Shown here: in pieces, positions 60,618-63,330 of the stretch
Position numbering within the stretch: the stretch's first letter is position 1
Layout of the letters: every line of letters begins with the position of its first letter
Source of the DNA: Mycoplasma sp. CAG:877
GTDB lineage: Bacteria; Bacillota_I; Bacilli_A; RF39; UBA660
Assembly (NCBI GenBank): GCA_000433455.1
Contig: HF992499.1
Coordinates: forward strand, 193,202-256,531
Length of the DNA stretch: 63,330 nt
Direction of reading: 5' to 3'
Position numbers and translations under genes: made by a program
Notes under the pieces: generated by a model
What the model was told of the DNA's origin: nothing
Databases searched by the model: none
The model's input: the letters and a program-made list of their open reading frames with translations, nothing else

Positions 60618-61214
60618 ATGAAAGAACTACTAAAAAAACTAAAAACTAAAAAAGTATTTATCATAATTTTCATAGTAACACTTCTAGCATTCATAATAGG
60701 AATACTCTTAGTAAGTATTGAATCAAAAGATAATAAAGAATTAATAACAACAAGTCTAACTACCTTCTTTAATAATATCAAAGAAAACAAATTAAATACT
60801 CAAACACTACTCTATAAAAGTATAACTAATAACTTAATAATTAATATTATAGTCTGGTTACTAGGTATATCTATAATTGGACTACCTATAGTTCTAATTA
60901 TCTTAGGTTTTAAAAGTCTTACCATAGGCTTTACTATTTCAAGTATTCTCTATACTTATAAATTAAATGGTCTTATCAAAGTAATAATATACATAATTCC
61001 TAATATAATAAACTTATTTGTCTTATTTGTCTTAACATATTATTCTATAAATTTTTCTTTAATGTTATTTAACTATCTATTTAGAAAAAAAGAATATAAT
61101 AAAAAATTAATTGTAAATAGATACTTAAAATTACTAATATTATCACTACTAATATCTATTCTAACCTCTGTAATAGAAACTTTTATTTTACCTAAACTAT
61201 TTTATTTAACATAA
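60618..61214 (+). CDS. spoIIM: Stage II sporulation protein M
   Basis: SpoIIM joins SpoIID and SpoIIP in the complex that drives engulfment of the forespore. The 198-residue protein has five to six helices; WLLGISIIGLPIVLIILGFKSLTIGF (split over about 76-101) is the conserved core. Length fits B. subtilis SpoIIM (214). I use ATG 60618, 9 nt after GAGG, over 60609. SpoIID and SpoIIP are not in the window. A sigma-E-like CATACA lies at 60572-60577. Confidence 0.8.
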   Translation: MKELLKKLKTKKVFIIIFIVTLLAFIIGILLVSIESKDNKELITTSLTTFFNNIKENKLNTQTLLYKSITNNLIINIIVWLLGISIIGLPIVLIILGFKSLTIGFTISSILYTYKLNGLIKVIIYIIPNIINLFVLFVLTYYSINFSLMLFNYLFRKKEYNKKLIVNRYLKLLILSLLISILTSVIETFILPKLFYLT

Positions 61215-61263
61215 TCTTTTAAAAATACTAAAAATACTGTATAATTTTAACTGGTGAAGTACT

Positions 61264-62301
61264 ATGAAAAATAAAAAAAGAGTTGTTGTTGCGATGAGTG
61301 GAGGAGTAGACTCATCTACTGCTGCATACTTATTAAAAGAAGAAGGATATGACGTTGTGGGTGCAACTATGCAACTTTTAGATGATGAAAAGACTCTTCA
61401 AGCTATAAAAGATGCTAAAGAAGTTGCTAAAACTATTGGTATTAAGCACTATGTATTTGACCTTAGAAAAGAGTTTAAAGAAATAGTAATAGCAAACTTT
61501 ATAGACTCTTATAAAAAAGGTTTAACCCCAAATCCATGTGTATTATGTAATAAAATATTTAAATTTGGTATCTTCTATAATAAAGCCAAAGAAGAATTAA
61601 AAGCTGATTATATATCTACAGGTCACTATGCCAATATTGAAAACTCTAAATTAAAGGCTTGTAACACTCTAAATAAAGATCAATCATACTTCTTATATGG
61701 AATAGATAAAAACGTCTTAGATAAAGTAATATTTCCCTTAAAAGACTATCATGATAAAACAGAAGTAAGAAACATTGCTGCCTTAGCTGGGTTAAATGTC
61801 AGTAATAAAAAAGATAGTCAAGAAATATGCTTTATTCCAAATGATGACTATGCTAAGTATTTAGAAAATAATTTAAAAAACAAACCATTACCTGGAAATA
61901 TCTATTTAGAAGATAATAGTTTAATTGGTAAGCATCATGGTCTAATATATTATACAATTGGTCAAAGAAAAGGTCTTAACATAAGTTATAAAGAACCACT
62001 ATATGTATTAAAAATAGATACAGAAAATAATTCATTAATTGTAGGGCCAAATAAAAGCCTATTTAAAGACAAATTACAAGCAACTAACATAAATATACTA
62101 GTAGATAAATTACCAGCAAATGCACTAGCTAAAATAAGGTCTAGAGGTCCTAAAGAAGAAGTAAAAATAGAACAAATAAATGACAAACTAATAGTAACAT
62201 TTAAAGAACCAGTGAGAGCCATAACCCCAGGTCAATCAATAGTCTTTTATGATAAATCTGACACCTGTTTAGGTGGAGGAATAATAGAAAAAACTCTCTA
62301 A
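61264..62301 (+). CDS. mnmA: tRNA-specific 2-thiouridylase MnmA
   Basis: This enzyme thiolates U34 of tRNA Lys, Glu and Gln. SGGVDSS (12-18) binds ATP, C95 in NPCVLCNK and C189 in SQEICFIP are the catalytic pair, and KDQSYFLYG, HHGLIYYTIGQRKGLN and the C-terminal beta-barrel are all present. Length of 345 is full. It is clearly different from the truncated MnmA-like gene at 33724, whose N-terminal part belongs to another branch (NPDIMCNKYIKF). GGTGAAG precedes the ATG. Confidence 0.93.
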   Translation: MKNKKRVVVAMSGGVDSSTAAYLLKEEGYDVVGATMQLLDDEKTLQAIKDAKEVAKTIGIKHYVFDLRKEFKEIVIANFIDSYKKGLTPNPCVLCNKIFKFGIFYNKAKEELKADYISTGHYANIENSKLKACNTLNKDQSYFLYGIDKNVLDKVIFPLKDYHDKTEVRNIAALAGLNVSNKKDSQEICFIPNDDYAKYLENNLKNKPLPGNIYLEDNSLIGKHHGLIYYTIGQRKGLNISYKEPLYVLKIDTENNSLIVGPNKSLFKDKLQATNINILVDKLPANALAKIRSRGPKEEVKIEQINDKLIVTFKEPVRAITPGQSIVFYDKSDTCLGGGIIEKTL

Positions 62302-62302
62302 A

Positions 62303-62333
62303 AAAAAATATATAGTTTATCTATATATTTTTT
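62303..62333 (+). terminator. Intrinsic terminator of mnmA
   Basis: AATATATAG pairs perfectly with CTATATATT around TTTAT, extended by A/T pairs and a T-run. Confidence 0.75.
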
Positions 62334-62341
62334 TATTTATA

Positions 62342-62386
62342 AAGTGTCAATTTACACTTGATTATTTACACAAACCTGTCTATAAT
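62342..62386 (+). promoter_or_regulatory. Promoter with repeated TTTACAC boxes
   Basis: TTGATT (62358-62363), 17 nt, TATAAT (62381-62386). AAGTGT and ACACTT (62342-62359) form an inverted repeat over the -35. TTTACAC occurs at 62351-62357 and again at 62365-62371, 14 bp apart. These could be the XRE protein's own operator. Confidence 0.6.
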
Positions 62387-62406
62387 TATATTAGGAGGGT
62401 AAAAAT

Positions 62407-63174
62407 ATGAAAGAATTAAACGTAGTCCTAACAGAATTAGGAATTAGCAAAGTTCGTTTAGCAAAATACCTAGGAGTTTCAAGACAAATGCTATATAATT
62501 ATTTAGCAATCGACAATATTAATAATTGGCCCAAAGAAAAAGCAGCAAAATTATTAAGTCTATTAAATATTGAGAATATAGAACAATTAGGTTCTTTAAA
62601 AATAAATGGTGAATATATTATTGAAGTAGAGAATAGGTTAAATGAAGGTGTAAAAGACACTTCTAATAAAGATATAATCGCAGACCTAAAAGGTTTCAAT
62701 AAAAAGGAACAAGAACTATTATCTGATATTATTAATTTATTAAAAGAAAAATTATCATCTGATAAAACTAAAGATACTTATAATACATATTTATATTTAT
62801 ATCACTTTCTACAATCAATGGAAACTAATCAAGAATTAAAATATATATTAGGATATGTATCAAAATCCCTTGGATTTACACCACCTATGGAATTTGCTTT
62901 CAACGGGGATAAGCAATTTATTTTTGAAAGTATTATGTTCAGTGCTATGACTCTATATAATAATGGGGGAGCTTCTAAAACAAGACTAGCTGCTTCTCAT
63001 AAACGTTTTGAAGAGGATATAGAACATAAGAATGAAGAAAAACTATCTCGTACTCAAGAATTAAATACTGCTAAAATTCAAGCTCTAAAAGAGTTAGGTT
63101 ATACAGAAATAAATGAAGATAATGCTAAAGAAGTATTAGAAAAAATTGCCGAAATTCAATCTCGAAAAGTATAA
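62407..63174 (+). CDS. XRE-like DNA-binding protein, soluble
   Basis: The N-terminal 60 residues have a helix-turn-helix (VRLAKYLGVSRQMLYNYLA). The rest (about 75-255) is helical, with a coil in the last third (EDIEHKNEEKLSRTQELNTAK region) and no membrane helix, unlike the other two XRE proteins. The family beyond the HTH is not recognised. It has its own promoter and a terminator; GGAGGG precedes the ATG. Confidence 0.7.
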   Translation: MKELNVVLTELGISKVRLAKYLGVSRQMLYNYLAIDNINNWPKEKAAKLLSLLNIENIEQLGSLKINGEYIIEVENRLNEGVKDTSNKDIIADLKGFNKKEQELLSDIINLLKEKLSSDKTKDTYNTYLYLYHFLQSMETNQELKYILGYVSKSLGFTPPMEFAFNGDKQFIFESIMFSAMTLYNNGGASKTRLAASHKRFEEDIEHKNEEKLSRTQELNTAKIQALKELGYTEINEDNAKEVLEKIAEIQSRKV

Positions 63175-63209
63175 TGTGTAGTAGAGTAGTAGGGAAGTAA
63201 ATTAAAAAG

Positions 63210-63252
63210 AAAAGATTATATAATACGTTTGTTCTATTGTATAATTTTTTTT
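63210..63252 (+). terminator. Intrinsic terminator
   Basis: AAAAGATTATA pairs with TATAATTTTTT (11 bp, one wobble) over a 19-nt loop, followed by T. The last 78 nt of the window hold nothing further that I can support. Confidence 0.6.
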
Positions 63253-63330
63253 ATGTAAAAATTTAAAAAATAACTTCCTATAAATTTATAAAAATATTAT
63301 TTAATTAATTTAAAATAACAAAATATAATT

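Noticed and set aside
1..63330. Reassigned UGA code (Mollicutes type)
   Set aside because: TGA ends several intact genes at family length, for example csoR and the ATPase gene at 20547, and sporulation genes are present.
1..63330. CRISPR array, prophage, complete insertion sequence or replication origin
   Set aside because: No regularly spaced repeats, no phage structural or integrase genes, no transposase and no DnaA-box cluster were seen on reading.

Overview
The window is AT-rich (roughly 30% G+C by eye), densely coded and almost all on the + strand. It uses the standard code: TGA ends csoR at 31267-31269 and the ATPase gene at 21258-21260. Strong AGGAGG-type ribosome sites, T-run hairpin terminators, a GerA-type spore germination protein, SpoIIM, BceRS-type antibiotic sensing and a CsoR-CopA-CopZ operon point to an endospore-forming, probably gut-associated, low-GC Firmicute. 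I cannot say from sequence alone whether it belongs to Bacilli/Erysipelotrichia or to a low-GC clostridial order. No phage, complete insertion sequence, CRISPR array, rRNA or replication origin is visible.

Layout. 1-3.7 kb: the end of a tRNA-Leu, a ComEC-like metallo-hydrolase with its DUF3006 partner, then a minus-strand germination pair (GerA plus a very short GerC). 3.7-10 kb: rRNA methyltransferase, Nudix, GNAT, pentapeptide-repeat, prolyl-tRNA editing, VanZ, an orphan 3-hydroxyacyl-CoA dehydrogenase and a membrane-anchored XRE regulator. 10-24 kb: an ATPase/FtsX transporter, Ogt, an Asn/Gln-rich membrane protein, a Fic protein, several small putative hydrolases and a second ABC transporter. 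25-30 kb: a response regulator, sensor kinase, ATPase and permease of the Bce type. 30-34 kb: a CAT-like acetyltransferase, then csoR-copA-copZ followed by a truncated MnmA-like gene that looks like a chimera. 34.5-40.6 kb: a uracil-DNA-glycosylase-like protein, a CMP-kinase-like protein and two tandem ATPase-FtsX fusions. 41.9-46.4 kb: tetR divergent from an MMPL transporter and a secreted heptad-repeat protein. 46.5-53.7 kb: a membrane XRE regulator, ZIP transporter, histidine phosphatase, QueH, kinase-like protein, a zinc-ribbon gene with a structured leader, MurC and an ADP-ribosyltransferase-like orphan. 53.8-63.2 kb: tRNA-Glu, a marR-BmrCD-type exporter operon, a glyoxalase-II-like protein, a 28-residue membrane peptide, SpoIIM, canonical MnmA and an XRE regulator.

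Themes. Seven ABC systems, several of FtsX/Bce/BmrCD type, plus TetR-MMPL, MarR and CAT-like genes suggest an envelope-stress and drug-response region. The points most worth a second look are the MnmA/B3-4 chimera cotranscribed with copper genes, the ribosome-site-occluding leader at 51.2 kb, the enlarged extracellular domain in the 56.3 kb exporter half, the reduced germination locus and the split PH-like gene at 29.8 kb.
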